Assembly: GCA_005502925.1 (NCBI GenBank)
Contig: SCPD01000012.1
Coordinates: 124,001-188,000 of the forward strand
Direction of reading: 5' to 3'
Source: Rhizobiales bacterium Y(2018)
Lineage (GTDB): Bacteria; Pseudomonadota; Alphaproteobacteria; Rhizobiales; Aestuariivirgaceae
DNA length: 64,000 nt
The translations under genes were made by a program, and so were the position numbers. Shown here piece after piece: positions 1 to 8,569 of the stretch. Positions within the stretch are counted from its first letter, which is position 1. Each line of letters starts with the position of its first letter. The notes beneath the pieces are model-generated. The model was not told the DNA's origin, did not search any database, and was given only the letters and a program-made list of their open reading frames with translations.

Positions 1-1
1 G

Positions 2-727
<726 letters not shown>

Positions 728-730
728 TCA

Positions 731-849
731 CTCACCTTCATGCTGAGGTGCGAGCGCCAGCGAGCTTCGAAGCATGATCCAGGGACAGAGGTCGTGCCGC
801 TTGTCAACCCTTCGAGGCCCGGCTGCGCCGGGCACCTCAGGGTGAGGGG
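731..849. repeat. Imperfect inverted-repeat element of the rhizobial intergenic type
   Basis: The left arm (731-777) reads outward-in as CTCACC, then GCTGAGGTGC, then CTTCGAAGCATGA. The right arm (807-849) carries the matching CCCTTCGAGG, GGCACCTCAG and GGTGAGG. Read as reverse complements, the arms line up as CTCA-(CCT)-GAGGTGC and end in CTTCGAAG/CCTCGAAG. The right arm also holds its own hairpin, CCCGGCTGCGCCGGG. It sits between ligA and a convergent LysR gene. Palindromes ending in CTGAGGTGC / CTTCGAAG are a familiar dispersed repeat in Hyphomicrobiales genomes. That kinship is from memory of such sequences, not from a search. Confidence 0.65.
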
Positions 850-875
850 TGTAAATCAGGTGATCTCGTTTCGCA

Positions 876-1769
876 CTAAGTCTTGTTTGTAGCTTCAGCC
901 CGCAGCCACGCGGTGAAAGCGCGGATGGCCGGTGAGGACAGGGCGCGTTGCGGACGGACCAGCCAATGCGTCAGCGGGTGGGTGTTCTTCACCGCGAAAG
1001 GCGTAATCAGGTCACCTTTGGCGAGATGCGCCTCTGCAAGCCGTGCCGGCACCAATGCGACGCCATCGCCTGCGACCGCCGTTTGAATCAGCAGCAAGGT
1101 GGACGCCAGCCGCGGTCCGCTTGTCGCCCAGTCCGGCCTTCCGAGGCCCAGCCTGTCGGTGAAATCCAACCAGGAAATGGCGGGGTCCTCGTCATGCAGC
1201 AGCGGGACCCGCGCCAGATCGGCGGGCTTGTGCAAACGCTGTTTGATCGAGGGGGCAGCGACCACGATCAGAACGTCATCCATCAGCTTCTCGGCTTTGA
1301 CGCCCGGCCACCGGCCGTCGCCCGACCTGATTGCGATGTCGATGCCCGACTGAGCGCCGGGCTCGATCAGCGACTGGCTCTCTGACACCCAGGCATCGAA
1401 AGCCGGATGGCGGGCGCGAAAGCGCTTGAGGCGCGGGATCAGCCATAGAGACGCGAAAGAGGCCGTGGTGTTGATGCGCACGACCTTGCGCCGTGCCGTG
1501 CCGCGTCCGGCCGATTGCGCCGCTTCGGCGATGAGCGCAAAGGCATGGCTTGCGGCCTCGGCAAATCGCGCGCCGGTTTCGGTCGGCATCAGCCGGCCGC
1601 CGCGCCCGCGCGTCAGGAGTGCGGCGCCCAAACTATCCTCGAGCGCCCGGACGCGCCGGCTCACCGCGCCATGGGTGAGGCCCAGCTCGCGCGCCGCGGC
1701 AACTGTCGAGCCGAGGCGGACGACCGTCTCGAACATGCGCACTGCTTCGAGCGGCGGTAATCTGGGCAT
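876..1769 (-). CDS. LysR family transcriptional regulator (GcvA-like)
   Basis: This is a LysR-type DNA-binding regulator of about 297 residues. The N-terminal winged helix-turn-helix is clear (RLPPLEAVRMFETV, then AARELGLTHGAVSRRVRALE), followed by the LysR substrate-binding fold (VVRINTTASFASLWLIPRL). The RLPPL...F opening and the SFASLWLIPRL strand are typical of the GcvA branch. An in-frame GTG at 1793 would add eight residues; I prefer the ATG at 1769 because the family normally starts just before RLPPL. It is divergent from the FMN reductase gene, so it probably controls that gene and itself. The effector is unknown. Confidence 0.93.
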   Translation of the reverse strand: MPRLPPLEAVRMFETVVRLGSTVAAARELGLTHGAVSRRVRALEDSLGAALLTRGRGGRLMPTETGARFAEAASHAFALIAEAAQSAGRGTARRKVVRINTTASFASLWLIPRLKRFRARHPAFDAWVSESQSLIEPGAQSGIDIAIRSGDGRWPGVKAEKLMDDVLIVVAAPSIKQRLHKPADLARVPLLHDEDPAISWLDFTDRLGLGRPDWATSGPRLASTLLLIQTAVAGDGVALVPARLAEAHLAKGDLITPFAVKNTHPLTHWLVRPQRALSSPAIRAFTAWLRAEATNKT

Positions 1770-1868
1770 GGTCGGGGTGTGACGTGAGCTCACAGGCGGG
1801 GACGATAAGGCGCTGGCGCGGCGGAAGCAATCACCTCATCTCTGCGGCAATGGAAGAGGAGACCTCAC

Positions 1869-2414
1869 ATGCCGACTGTCGCTGTCATCAACGGATCGCT
1901 GCGCCAAGCCTCGTTCAATGGCCGGCTGGCCCGGGCGCTCGCCAAGCTCGCCGCCCCGCATCTCGAATTCCGGCCTCTGAGCATCGCCGACCTGCCGCTC
2001 TACAACCAGGACAACGAGACCGAGCTGCCGGCCGCCGTCGCGCGGTTCAAGCAGGAGATCAAGGCCGCCGATGCGGTGCTGTTCGTTACCCCGGAACATA
2101 ATCGTTCCGTGCCCGCCGCCTTGAAGAACGCCATCGACTGGGGATCGCGGCCCTATGGCACCAGCATATGGCTCGACCGGCCAGGGGCCGTCATCGGCAC
2201 CTCCGCCGGCACGGTCGGCACCGCCGTGGCGCAGGCGCATCTGCGCGCCGTGCTCACCTCGCTGGGTGTCGCCCTGATGGGCCGGCCGGAAGCCTATGTG
2301 GCGTTCAAGGACGGGCTTCTGGATGAGGCCGATAATGTCGTCGACGTCACGGCGCTTAAAGTCCTGAGCGCCTATGTCGAGGCGCTTGGACGTTGGGTCA
2401 AGCGTCTCGCCTGA
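1869..2414 (+). CDS. NADPH-dependent FMN reductase family protein
   Basis: A 181-residue flavodoxin-fold enzyme predicted to reduce FMN, quinones or azo compounds with NAD(P)H in the cytoplasm. The N-terminal phosphate-binding loop INGSLRQASFN and the family signature EHNRSVPAALKNAIDW (residues about 77-92) are both present, as is the GTSAGTVGTAVAQ loop. The length is normal. It is preceded by GGAAGAGGAG about five bases before the ATG. It is divergent from the LysR gene across a gap of about 100 bases, the usual arrangement of a regulator and its target. The physiological electron acceptor cannot be told from sequence. Confidence 0.93.
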   Translation: MPTVAVINGSLRQASFNGRLARALAKLAAPHLEFRPLSIADLPLYNQDNETELPAAVARFKQEIKAADAVLFVTPEHNRSVPAALKNAIDWGSRPYGTSIWLDRPGAVIGTSAGTVGTAVAQAHLRAVLTSLGVALMGRPEAYVAFKDGLLDEADNVVDVTALKVLSAYVEALGRWVKRLA

Positions 2415-2472
2415 CAATGTCAGGGAGCAATTTTCTTCAAGCGGCCAAAGGCCGGAATGCTATATTTGGGAC

Positions 2473-3336
2473 ATGCTGCAGATATCGCCCCGCGACTCCG
2501 TCGGCCCCGAGAACCTTTCTCCGGGAGACGAGACCTATTTCTGGCGGGTGTCGCGGCATGGCGATCTCGATTGTTTCACCGCCACCTTCCGCAAGCATAT
2601 TTTCCCGCCTCATACGCACGAGACCTATGTCATCGGCGTGACCCTCGATGGGGTGCATTCTTACATGCATAAGGGGGTGAAGGTGCGCTGCGAGGCGGGC
2701 ACGATCTGCTTCATCAATCCGGACGAGGTGCATGACGGCTCGCCCGACACCCATGGTTATTCCTACCGGATGACCTATCCGAGCCCGGACTTCCTTACCG
2801 CCGTGTTGCGCGAAGCGACCGGCCGGGCGGTGGGCACGCCGCGGTTCCGGCTGGCTGGCGCTCATGATCCGGAACTCGCCCAGATGTTCTGCGCTGCGCA
2901 CCGGGCGCTGGAGGACAATACGCAGCCGCTCCTCGCCGATGAGAAGCTCATCGGTTTCTACCTCGCGGCGGTGGAGCGTTATGGCGGCGGCCTGCCGTCG
3001 ATCATCGCGGCGGGCGCGGAGCCGGATGTGATTGCGCGCACCAAGGATTATCTGCTGGCGCATCTCAGCGAAGCGACCGACTTCCAAGACCTCGCCGCCC
3101 ATGTGGGCCTGAGCGCCTGGCATCTGATCCGGGTGTTCCGCAAGGCGACGGGTCTGACGCCGCATGCCTGGCTCGTCGACCGGCGCGTCCATCATGCGCG
3201 CGAATTGCTCAGGGCAGGGGAAAGCCCCAGCCATATAGCGCTTCAATGCGGCTTCGCCGACCAGGCGCATTTGACGCGCAGCTTCAAGGCCAGGCTCGGC
3301 GTGACACCCGGCCAATATCGCGCGCTCCTTAATTAA
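2473..3336 (+). CDS. AraC family transcriptional regulator, probably of azlCD
   Basis: About 287 residues. The N-terminal half is an AraC-type cupin sensor (FPPHTHETYVIGVTLDG, then CEAGTICFINPDEVHDG). The C-terminal half has two helix-turn-helix motifs (VGLSAWHLIRVFRKATGL and IALQCGFADQAHLTRSFKARLG, ending GVTPGQYR). The frame is open further upstream into the previous gene, but the ATG at 2473 gives the normal family start. Regulators of this subgroup are very often found beside azlC-azlD, as here, where azlC follows after 75 bases. An amino acid is the likely inducer (inference). Confidence 0.92.
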   Translation: MLQISPRDSVGPENLSPGDETYFWRVSRHGDLDCFTATFRKHIFPPHTHETYVIGVTLDGVHSYMHKGVKVRCEAGTICFINPDEVHDGSPDTHGYSYRMTYPSPDFLTAVLREATGRAVGTPRFRLAGAHDPELAQMFCAAHRALEDNTQPLLADEKLIGFYLAAVERYGGGLPSIIAAGAEPDVIARTKDYLLAHLSEATDFQDLAAHVGLSAWHLIRVFRKATGLTPHAWLVDRRVHHARELLRAGESPSHIALQCGFADQAHLTRSFKARLGVTPGQYRALLN

Positions 3337-3411
3337 CACAGGCCCGCGCGCAAATTCCTTCAAGACGGCTTACGCGGCCATTGGTAGAGAGGCGCTCCCT
3401 CGGAGAGACTC

Positions 3412-4122
3412 ATGTCCAAGACCACTGCCGAATTCCGGCAAGGCATCATCGATATCCTGCCCATCCTGGCTGCCGCCGGGGTGATCGGCCTGTTATGGGG
3501 CACGCAAGCGGCGAGCAAGGGCCTGTCGCCGCTGGAAGCCGGGCTGATGAGCGCCACGGTCTTCGCCGGTGCTTCGCAGATCATCGCCATCGAGCTGTGG
3601 CGCGATCCCGCACCGTGGTTCTTTCTCACCGTCACCGCTTTCATCGTCAATGTCCGCCATGTGCTGATGGGCGCGTCGCTGTCGCGCCATATGGGCGAGA
3701 TCCCGCAAGGCTGGCGGGCGCCGCTTCTTTATGTGATGGCGGATGAGAACTGGGCGCTGTCGGAACGTCGTGCCCTGACCCAGCCGTTGACCATGGCCTA
3801 TTATCTTGGCCTTGGCGTGCCCATGGTGGTGACCTGGACGGTGAGCAGCGTCATCGGCGCGATCGCCGGCGAGTGGTTCAAGGACCCTGCCGCCTATGGC
3901 TTCGATTTCGCCTTCTCGGCGCTGTTCATCGGCATATTGGCGGGCTTCTGGAAGGGACCGAAGACCGGCGCCGTGCTGGCCGTGAGCGCCGTGGTGGCGG
4001 CCGTCGCAAAGCTCACCATTCCCGGCGCCTGGTATGTCGTGCTGGGTGGGCTCGCCGGCGTCCTCGTCGCCGTGCTGCTTCATGCGGAAGAAGAAGAGGC
4101 GGAAGCGGAGGCCACGTCATGA
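3412..4122 (+). CDS. azlC: AzlC family branched-chain amino-acid exporter, large subunit
   Basis: A 236-residue inner-membrane protein with about seven hydrophobic segments. It carries the AzlC hallmarks FRQGIIDILPILAAAGVIGLLWG and, near residue 45, GLSPLEAGLMSATVFAGASQ, then NVRHVLMGASL. AzlC works with the small protein AzlD to export branched-chain or related amino acids. The SD-like GGAGAG lies just before the ATG. Its stop overlaps the azlD start (ATGA, 4119-4122). The acidic tail AEEEEAEAEATS is a local feature of no known role. Confidence 0.94.
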   Translation: MSKTTAEFRQGIIDILPILAAAGVIGLLWGTQAASKGLSPLEAGLMSATVFAGASQIIAIELWRDPAPWFFLTVTAFIVNVRHVLMGASLSRHMGEIPQGWRAPLLYVMADENWALSERRALTQPLTMAYYLGLGVPMVVTWTVSSVIGAIAGEWFKDPAAYGFDFAFSALFIGILAGFWKGPKTGAVLAVSAVVAAVAKLTIPGAWYVVLGGLAGVLVAVLLHAEEEEAEAEATS

Positions 4123-4421
4123 CGCTGCAGCTTTCCACGCTCCTCGCCATTCTCGGCATGGCGGTCGCCACTTATGCGACGCGTATCGCCGGCCTGTTCC
4201 TCATGCGCTACGTGACGGTGAAGGGGCGCACCAAGGCCGCCTTCGACGCGCTGCCGCCGGCGATCCTGATGGCGGTCATCGCGCCGACCATTATCGCCAC
4301 CGGCATCGCCGAGACGCTTGCCGCGGCGATCACCGCCGCCGCCGCCTTCTTCAGATTGCCGATGATCGTGACCATCCTGATCGGCATGGTGAGTGTCGTG
4401 CTGCTGCGGATGCTTGTCTAA
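4119..4421 (+). CDS. azlD: AzlD family branched-chain amino-acid exporter, small subunit
   Basis: A 100-residue membrane protein with about four hydrophobic helices. It has the AzlD pattern ATYATRIAGLFLM near the N terminus and ALPPAILMAVIAP in the middle. It starts inside the last codons of azlC (ATGA overlap), which indicates translational coupling and a two-subunit exporter. No terminator with a T-run is visible before the next gene, 47 bases downstream. Confidence 0.93.
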   Translation: MTLQLSTLLAILGMAVATYATRIAGLFLMRYVTVKGRTKAAFDALPPAILMAVIAPTIIATGIAETLAAAITAAAAFFRLPMIVTILIGMVSVVLLRMLV

Positions 4422-4468
4422 GAAGAAAATCTCACCTCCCTAGGGAACTTGTTCCATCGGCGAAAGTT

Positions 4469-6253
4469 ATGCTGATGATGGACAAACAGCAAATCCTGGC
4501 GCTGGGCACCATACTCGCCATGATGGCGCTGTTCGCCTGGGGCAGGCTCCGCTACGACCTGGTCGCCATCCTCTCTCTCATCGCCGCCTATTTCGTCGGT
4601 ATCGTGCCGGCCGAAAAAGCCTTTGCCGGATTCTCCAGCGATATCGTCATCATCGTTGCGAGCGCGCTCATCCTGAGCGCCGCCGTGTCGCGCTCGGGCA
4701 TCGTCGAGCTGGCGATGAGTTATGCGAGCTTCGACCTGTCGAAGCCACGCGCCCAGATCGTGACACTGACCTCCTGTATCGCGGTGCTGTCGGCCTTCAT
4801 CAAGAATATCGGCACGCTGGCGATGTTCCTGCCCATCGCCTTCAAATTCGCGCGGCGCAGCGAGACCTCACCGTCGGTGCTGCTCATGCCGATGTCCTTC
4901 GCCTCGCTCCTCGGCGGGCTTATCACCCTGGTCGGAACGTCCCCCAACATCATCGTATCGCAGGCGCGCGAGAAACTGCTCGGCACGCCGTTCCAGATGT
5001 TCGACTTCGCACCGGTCGGCATCGGCCTGACGGTGGTCGGCATCACTTTTCTGGCTTTCGGCTATCGCCTCTTGCCGGCCGGCAGGCGTGGCGCTGCCTC
5101 GATCGAGGCGGCCTTCAACCTCGACGCCTATGCGACCGAGGTCACGGTCCCGGAAGATTCGCCCGTCATCGGCCAGTCGATCGCCGAATTGGAAAAACAC
5201 GCCGAGGACGAGATCGATGTCGCGGTGCTGATCCGCGGTGGCCTGCACAAATCCAATCCCGGCAAAGCGATGAATATCCGCGCCGGCGACATGCTCATCC
5301 TGCATGGCGAGCCGGCGGCGCTCGAAAGAGCGGTGGCGGTCGGCAAGCTGCTGCTGGCGCGAGAAGACAAGCAGCCGACCAAGGAAAACGCCACCGATGA
5401 GATCGGCGTCATGGAGGCGGTAGTCGGCATGGAATCGCCTTTGGTCGGACGCTCGGTTTCGCAGAACCAGCTCTTCGACCGCCACGATCTCAATCTCCTG
5501 GCAGTCAGCCGGCGCGGCAGCCGCATCACCCACCGTTTGGGCCTCGTGCGCCTCAAAGCGGGCGATGCGATCGTGCTGCAAGGGAACATGCGCTTCATGG
5601 CGGAAACCCTGGGCGAACTCGGGCTGCTGCCGCTGGCGGAACGGCCTTTGGGGCTCGGGCGCAAGCGGAATACCTATCTGCCGATCGCCATCCTGGCGAC
5701 GGCGATGCTGGCGGTGGCGCTGGGCGTGGTGCCGGTGGCCATGGGATTCTTCATCGCGGCGGCGCTCGTCGTCCTCGCCAGCTCGATCACCTTGCGTGAA
5801 GCCTATAACGCCATCGATTGGCCTATCCTGATCATGCTGGGGGCGCTCATTCCGGTGAGTGATGCGGCGCAGTCGACCGGTCTTACCGATACGATCGCCC
5901 ATCTCGTTTCGCTTTTGGCCGATATCCTGCCGCGCTGGGGTTATGTGGCGATCCTGCTCCTGATCGCCATGAGCGTGACGCCCTTCCTCAACAACGCAGC
6001 GACGGTGCTGATCCTGGCCCCGATCGCGGTGTCGCTCGCGACCTCGCTCAAGATGAATCCAGATCCGCTCTTGATGGCGGTGGCGATCGGGGCAGGGTGC
6101 GACTTCCTCACTCCTATCGGGCATCAATGCAACACGCTGGTGATGGGCCCCGGCGGCTACCGCTTCGGCGATTACTGGCGGCTCGGCCTGCCGCTGTCCT
6201 TTATAGTGCTGTTCGTCGGCGTGCCGCTGATTCTGCTGTTCTGGCCGTTGTGA
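4469..6253 (+). CDS. SLC13 family permease with two TrkA-C (RCK_C) domains
   Basis: About 594 residues. An N-terminal block of transmembrane helices (residues about 1-205) contains the SNIVI/GTSPNIIVS-type signature GGLITLVGTSPNIIVSQA. Two soluble RCK_C domains follow at about 225-300 (PVIGQSIAELEKHAEDEID) and 315-395 (SPLVGRSVSQNQLFDRHDLNLLAV). A second membrane block holds FLNNAATVLILAPIAVSLA. This layout is that of bacterial SLC13 transporters annotated for sulfate, citrate or other anions; the substrate cannot be assigned. Nearby in-frame ATGs at 4475 and 4478 are alternative starts; the SD is weak for all of them. Confidence 0.9.
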   Translation: MLMMDKQQILALGTILAMMALFAWGRLRYDLVAILSLIAAYFVGIVPAEKAFAGFSSDIVIIVASALILSAAVSRSGIVELAMSYASFDLSKPRAQIVTLTSCIAVLSAFIKNIGTLAMFLPIAFKFARRSETSPSVLLMPMSFASLLGGLITLVGTSPNIIVSQAREKLLGTPFQMFDFAPVGIGLTVVGITFLAFGYRLLPAGRRGAASIEAAFNLDAYATEVTVPEDSPVIGQSIAELEKHAEDEIDVAVLIRGGLHKSNPGKAMNIRAGDMLILHGEPAALERAVAVGKLLLAREDKQPTKENATDEIGVMEAVVGMESPLVGRSVSQNQLFDRHDLNLLAVSRRGSRITHRLGLVRLKAGDAIVLQGNMRFMAETLGELGLLPLAERPLGLGRKRNTYLPIAILATAMLAVALGVVPVAMGFFIAAALVVLASSITLREAYNAIDWPILIMLGALIPVSDAAQSTGLTDTIAHLVSLLADILPRWGYVAILLLIAMSVTPFLNNAATVLILAPIAVSLATSLKMNPDPLLMAVAIGAGCDFLTPIGHQCNTLVMGPGGYRFGDYWRLGLPLSFIVLFVGVPLILLFWPL

Positions 6254-6255
6254 AG

Positions 6256-6280
6256 GCGGGAGAGGGATGGCCTCTCCCGC
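6256..6280. terminator. Hairpin between convergent genes
   Basis: A perfect ten-pair stem GCGGGAGAGG / CCTCTCCCGC closes a five-base loop, between the permease stop (6253) and the phhA stop (6297). There is no T-run on either side. It may stop or slow transcription on both strands, but it is not a canonical intrinsic terminator. Confidence 0.5.
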
Positions 6281-6296
6281 TCACCTCATATCGGAC

Positions 6297-7148
6297 TCAA
6301 GCGTCCGGTGTTTCCGCCCAACCCTCGCGGGTGCCGCGATGGACGACTTCGTCGCCCGCGACGATGTCGCCGGCGCCGATCTCGGGCTGCTTCTGCAGCG
6401 CCTTGTAGAGCGGGGTGAAGTCGGGCGACGTCGCCTTGAACAGCTCCTCGAAGCTGCGGATCACGAAATAGGTGTTCTGGAAGGTGTCGATCCGGTAGCG
6501 GGTGCGCATCACCCGCATGAGGTCGAAGCGCACGCGGTTGGGGCTCTGGCTTTCGAGCGCGTAGATCGACTCGCTCTTCGACGACATGATGCCGGCGCCA
6601 TAGATGCGCATACCCTTCGGCGTCTCCATCAGGCCGAATTCGACCGTGTACCAATAGAGGCGCGCGAGATTGGGGAGCGCCCCGAGCTTCAGCGCCTTGA
6701 CGCCGCCTTTGCCATATTCGGCGACGAAATCGGCCATCACCGGATTCATCAGCAAGGGAACATGACCATAGAGGTCGTGGAAGACATCGGGCTCCTCGAG
6801 ATAGTCCATCTGCTCGGGCTTCCTGATCCACCAGGTGGCGGGGAAGCGGCGATTGGCGAGATGATCGAAAAAGACATCGTCGGGCACGAGGCCCGGCACG
6901 GCGACGACCGACCAGCCGGTGGCCTTGGTCAGGACTTCGCTGAGATTGCGGAAATCTGGGATGCCGTCGGCGGCAACGCCGAGGCCGGACAGGCCGTCGA
7001 GATATTCATCGCAGGCGCGGCCTTTGAGGATCTCGGCCTGGCGGCGGAACAAGGTCCGCCATGTCTCGTGGTCCTCTGCGGTGTAGGTGGCGACGGGCTG
7101 GTCGATGGTAAAGTCAGCCCGCACATCCTCTTTTTTCAAGGCTGTCAT
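6297..7148 (-). CDS. phhA: Phenylalanine 4-monooxygenase (phenylalanine hydroxylase)
   Basis: A 283-residue monomeric bacterial phenylalanine hydroxylase that converts L-phenylalanine to tyrosine with a pterin and O2 at a non-haem iron. The iron ligands are visible: two His in DVFHDLYGHVPLL (about residues 124 and 129) and Glu in LYWYTVEFGLM (about residue 171). Two ATG codons lie close together; the one at 7148 is eight bases after AAGGAG and is preferred over 7157, which is only three bases from it. No pterin dehydratase gene or PhhR-type activator is next to it. It is divergent from an ArsR-type gene. Confidence 0.95.
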   Translation of the reverse strand: MTALKKEDVRADFTIDQPVATYTAEDHETWRTLFRRQAEILKGRACDEYLDGLSGLGVAADGIPDFRNLSEVLTKATGWSVVAVPGLVPDDVFFDHLANRRFPATWWIRKPEQMDYLEEPDVFHDLYGHVPLLMNPVMADFVAEYGKGGVKALKLGALPNLARLYWYTVEFGLMETPKGMRIYGAGIMSSKSESIYALESQSPNRVRFDLMRVMRTRYRIDTFQNTYFVIRSFEELFKATSPDFTPLYKALQKQPEIGAGDIVAGDEVVHRGTREGWAETPDA

Positions 7149-7248
7149 GGCATGCACTCCTTTTAGCGCCGATACGGCGGAGTACCATGATAGCGCGATC
7201 GGGCCGCCTTGGCACGACCGGGCTTGACGATGTACTGGATTTCATTCA

Positions 7249-7279
7249 GAACTAAATTGTTATAGAACTATTTGGTTAT
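7249..7279. promoter_or_regulatory. Tandem 15-bp direct repeat just upstream of the ArsR gene, probable operator
   Basis: GAACTAAATTGTTAT (7249-7263) is followed, one base later, by GAACTATTTGGTTAT (7265-7279): 12 of 15 positions match. The pair also forms an imperfect palindrome AACTAAAT...ATTTGGTT. It is AT-rich within GC-rich surroundings and ends three bases before the ATG, a position suited to autorepression by the ArsR protein. TTGACG at 7224-7229 could be a -35 element. This is inference from position and symmetry. Confidence 0.5.
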
Positions 7280-7282
7280 GGA

Positions 7283-7657
7283 ATGACACCTGCCGGCCGC
7301 CTCGATGCCGCCTTTTCAGCACTCGCCGATCCGACGCGGCGGGCCATTCTCGCCCGGCTGGCGCTGGGCGAGGCGTCAGTCCTGGAACTCGCCGAGCCCT
7401 TCTCGATGAGCCAGCCGGCGATCTCCAAACATCTGAAGGTGCTGGAGCAGGCGGGCCTCATTTCGCGCGGGCGCGATGCGCAGAGGCGGCCCTGCCGGAT
7501 CGAAGGCAAGGCCTTCGCCGACGTGGAGGAGTGGCTCGAAAATTACCGCCGCTTCTGGGAAGGCCAGTTCCGCCAGCTCGATGCGCTGCTGGTCGAGCTC
7601 AAAGCGGCGAAGAAAAAGAGCAAAAGCGGCAACGCCCGCCATCCGAAGAAAGCGTAG
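7283..7657 (+). CDS. ArsR/SmtB family helix-turn-helix regulator
   Basis: A 124-residue winged-helix repressor. The pattern SALADPTRRAILARLALGEASV followed by FSMSQPAISKHLKVLEQAGLI is the typical ArsR DNA-binding region. No cysteine metal-binding motif is present, which places it with the group paired with START/AHSA1-type SRPBCC genes rather than with arsenic or metal sensors. The C terminus is Lys-rich (KAAKKKSKSG). The next gene starts 21 bases downstream and is exactly of that SRPBCC type. No SD precedes the ATG, so the transcript may be leaderless or nearly so. Confidence 0.93.
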   Translation: MTPAGRLDAAFSALADPTRRAILARLALGEASVLELAEPFSMSQPAISKHLKVLEQAGLISRGRDAQRRPCRIEGKAFADVEEWLENYRRFWEGQFRQLDALLVELKAAKKKSKSGNARHPKKA

Positions 7658-7678
7658 TCAGTTCGAAGGAGACTCTGC

Positions 7679-8173
7679 ATGAATGCCGCAACCCCCAGAA
7701 CCACGGCCGGCCTCAAAGTGTCGGCGCTGAGCGACAGGGAGATCCGGATGACCCGGACCTTCGATGCGCCGCGCGATCTCGTCTTCGACGCGTTCACCAA
7801 GCCGGATCTCATCAAGCGCTGGATGTATGGGCCGGAGGGCTGGTCGCTGCCGGTCTGCGAGGTCGAGCTCAAGGCGGGCGGCAAGATGCGGTATGTCTGG
7901 AAGCACAAGGACGGTACCAGCATGGGCATGAGCGGTACGTTCCGCGAGATCAAGCGGCCGTCGCGCATCGTCCATAATGAGACCTTCGACGAGGACTGGA
8001 CCGGCGGCGAGACGCTGGTGACGACGCTCTTTACCGAGACGGGCGGCCAGACCCTGGTGGAGCAGACGGTCCTCTATTCATCGCAGGCGGCGCGCGATGC
8101 GGTGCTCAAGTCACCGATGGAGGACGGTATCGCGCAAGGCTACGACCGGCTCGACAAGATTCTGGCGCAGTGA
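7679..8173 (+). CDS. SRPBCC (AHSA1-like) domain protein
   Basis: A 164-residue single-domain protein of the START/Bet v1 superfamily. It shows the AHSA1 pattern RTFDAPRDLVFDAFTKPDLIKRWMYGP, then GGKMRYVWKHKDG and a C-terminal YDRLDKIL. Such proteins bind hydrophobic ligands; the ligand here is unknown. A good SD (GAAGGAGA) precedes the ATG. It is cotranscribed with the ArsR regulator upstream and the small membrane gene one base downstream of its stop. ArsR-SRPBCC pairs are common in actinobacteria and alphaproteobacteria, usually without a known signal. Confidence 0.9.
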   Translation: MNAATPRTTAGLKVSALSDREIRMTRTFDAPRDLVFDAFTKPDLIKRWMYGPEGWSLPVCEVELKAGGKMRYVWKHKDGTSMGMSGTFREIKRPSRIVHNETFDEDWTGGETLVTTLFTETGGQTLVEQTVLYSSQAARDAVLKSPMEDGIAQGYDRLDKILAQ

Positions 8174-8174
8174 C

Positions 8175-8564
8175 ATGACGCTTCTCAAGAGCATAGGCGC
8201 CGTCTTTGCCGGCCTTCTGGTGAATGTGATCTTCGGTCTCGGCACCGACCAGATCTTCCACCTGCTGAATGTCTATCCGCCCTGGGGTGTGCCGATGACG
8301 GAGACCAGCGACAATCTGCTGGCGCTCTTCTACCGCTGCATCTATGGCGTCGCCGGCGCTTATGCGACGGCCTGGCTCGCCCCTTACGCGCCGATGCGGC
8401 ACGCGCTCATATTAGGCGGCATCGGCGTGGCCATCAGCCTCGCCGGCGCCGTGGCCGCGGTTCAGATGAATCTAGGACCGGCCTGGTATCCGATCCTGTT
8501 GGTGCTCGTCACCATGCCCTGCGCGTGGCTCGGCGGCGCGCTTTACCGCCGGTCCCAAGGATGA
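8175..8564 (+). CDS. Small integral membrane protein of unknown function
   Basis: A protein of 129 residues with about four hydrophobic segments (from SIGAVFAGLLVNVIFG to the C-terminal WYPILLVLVTMPCAWLGG). I do not recognise the family with confidence. It begins one base after the SRPBCC stop codon, so it is the third gene of that operon. The third position suggests a membrane partner or target of the ArsR-SRPBCC pair (inference). It ends six bases before the convergent aminopeptidase stop. Confidence 0.85.
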   Translation: MTLLKSIGAVFAGLLVNVIFGLGTDQIFHLLNVYPPWGVPMTETSDNLLALFYRCIYGVAGAYATAWLAPYAPMRHALILGGIGVAISLAGAVAAVQMNLGPAWYPILLVLVTMPCAWLGGALYRRSQG

Positions 8565-8569
8565 CGTGA

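Noticed and set aside
4034-4468. An N-terminal extension of the SLC13 permease back to 4034
   Set aside because: It overlaps azlC and azlD in another phase and is Arg/His-rich with no membrane character. The permease is complete from 4469.
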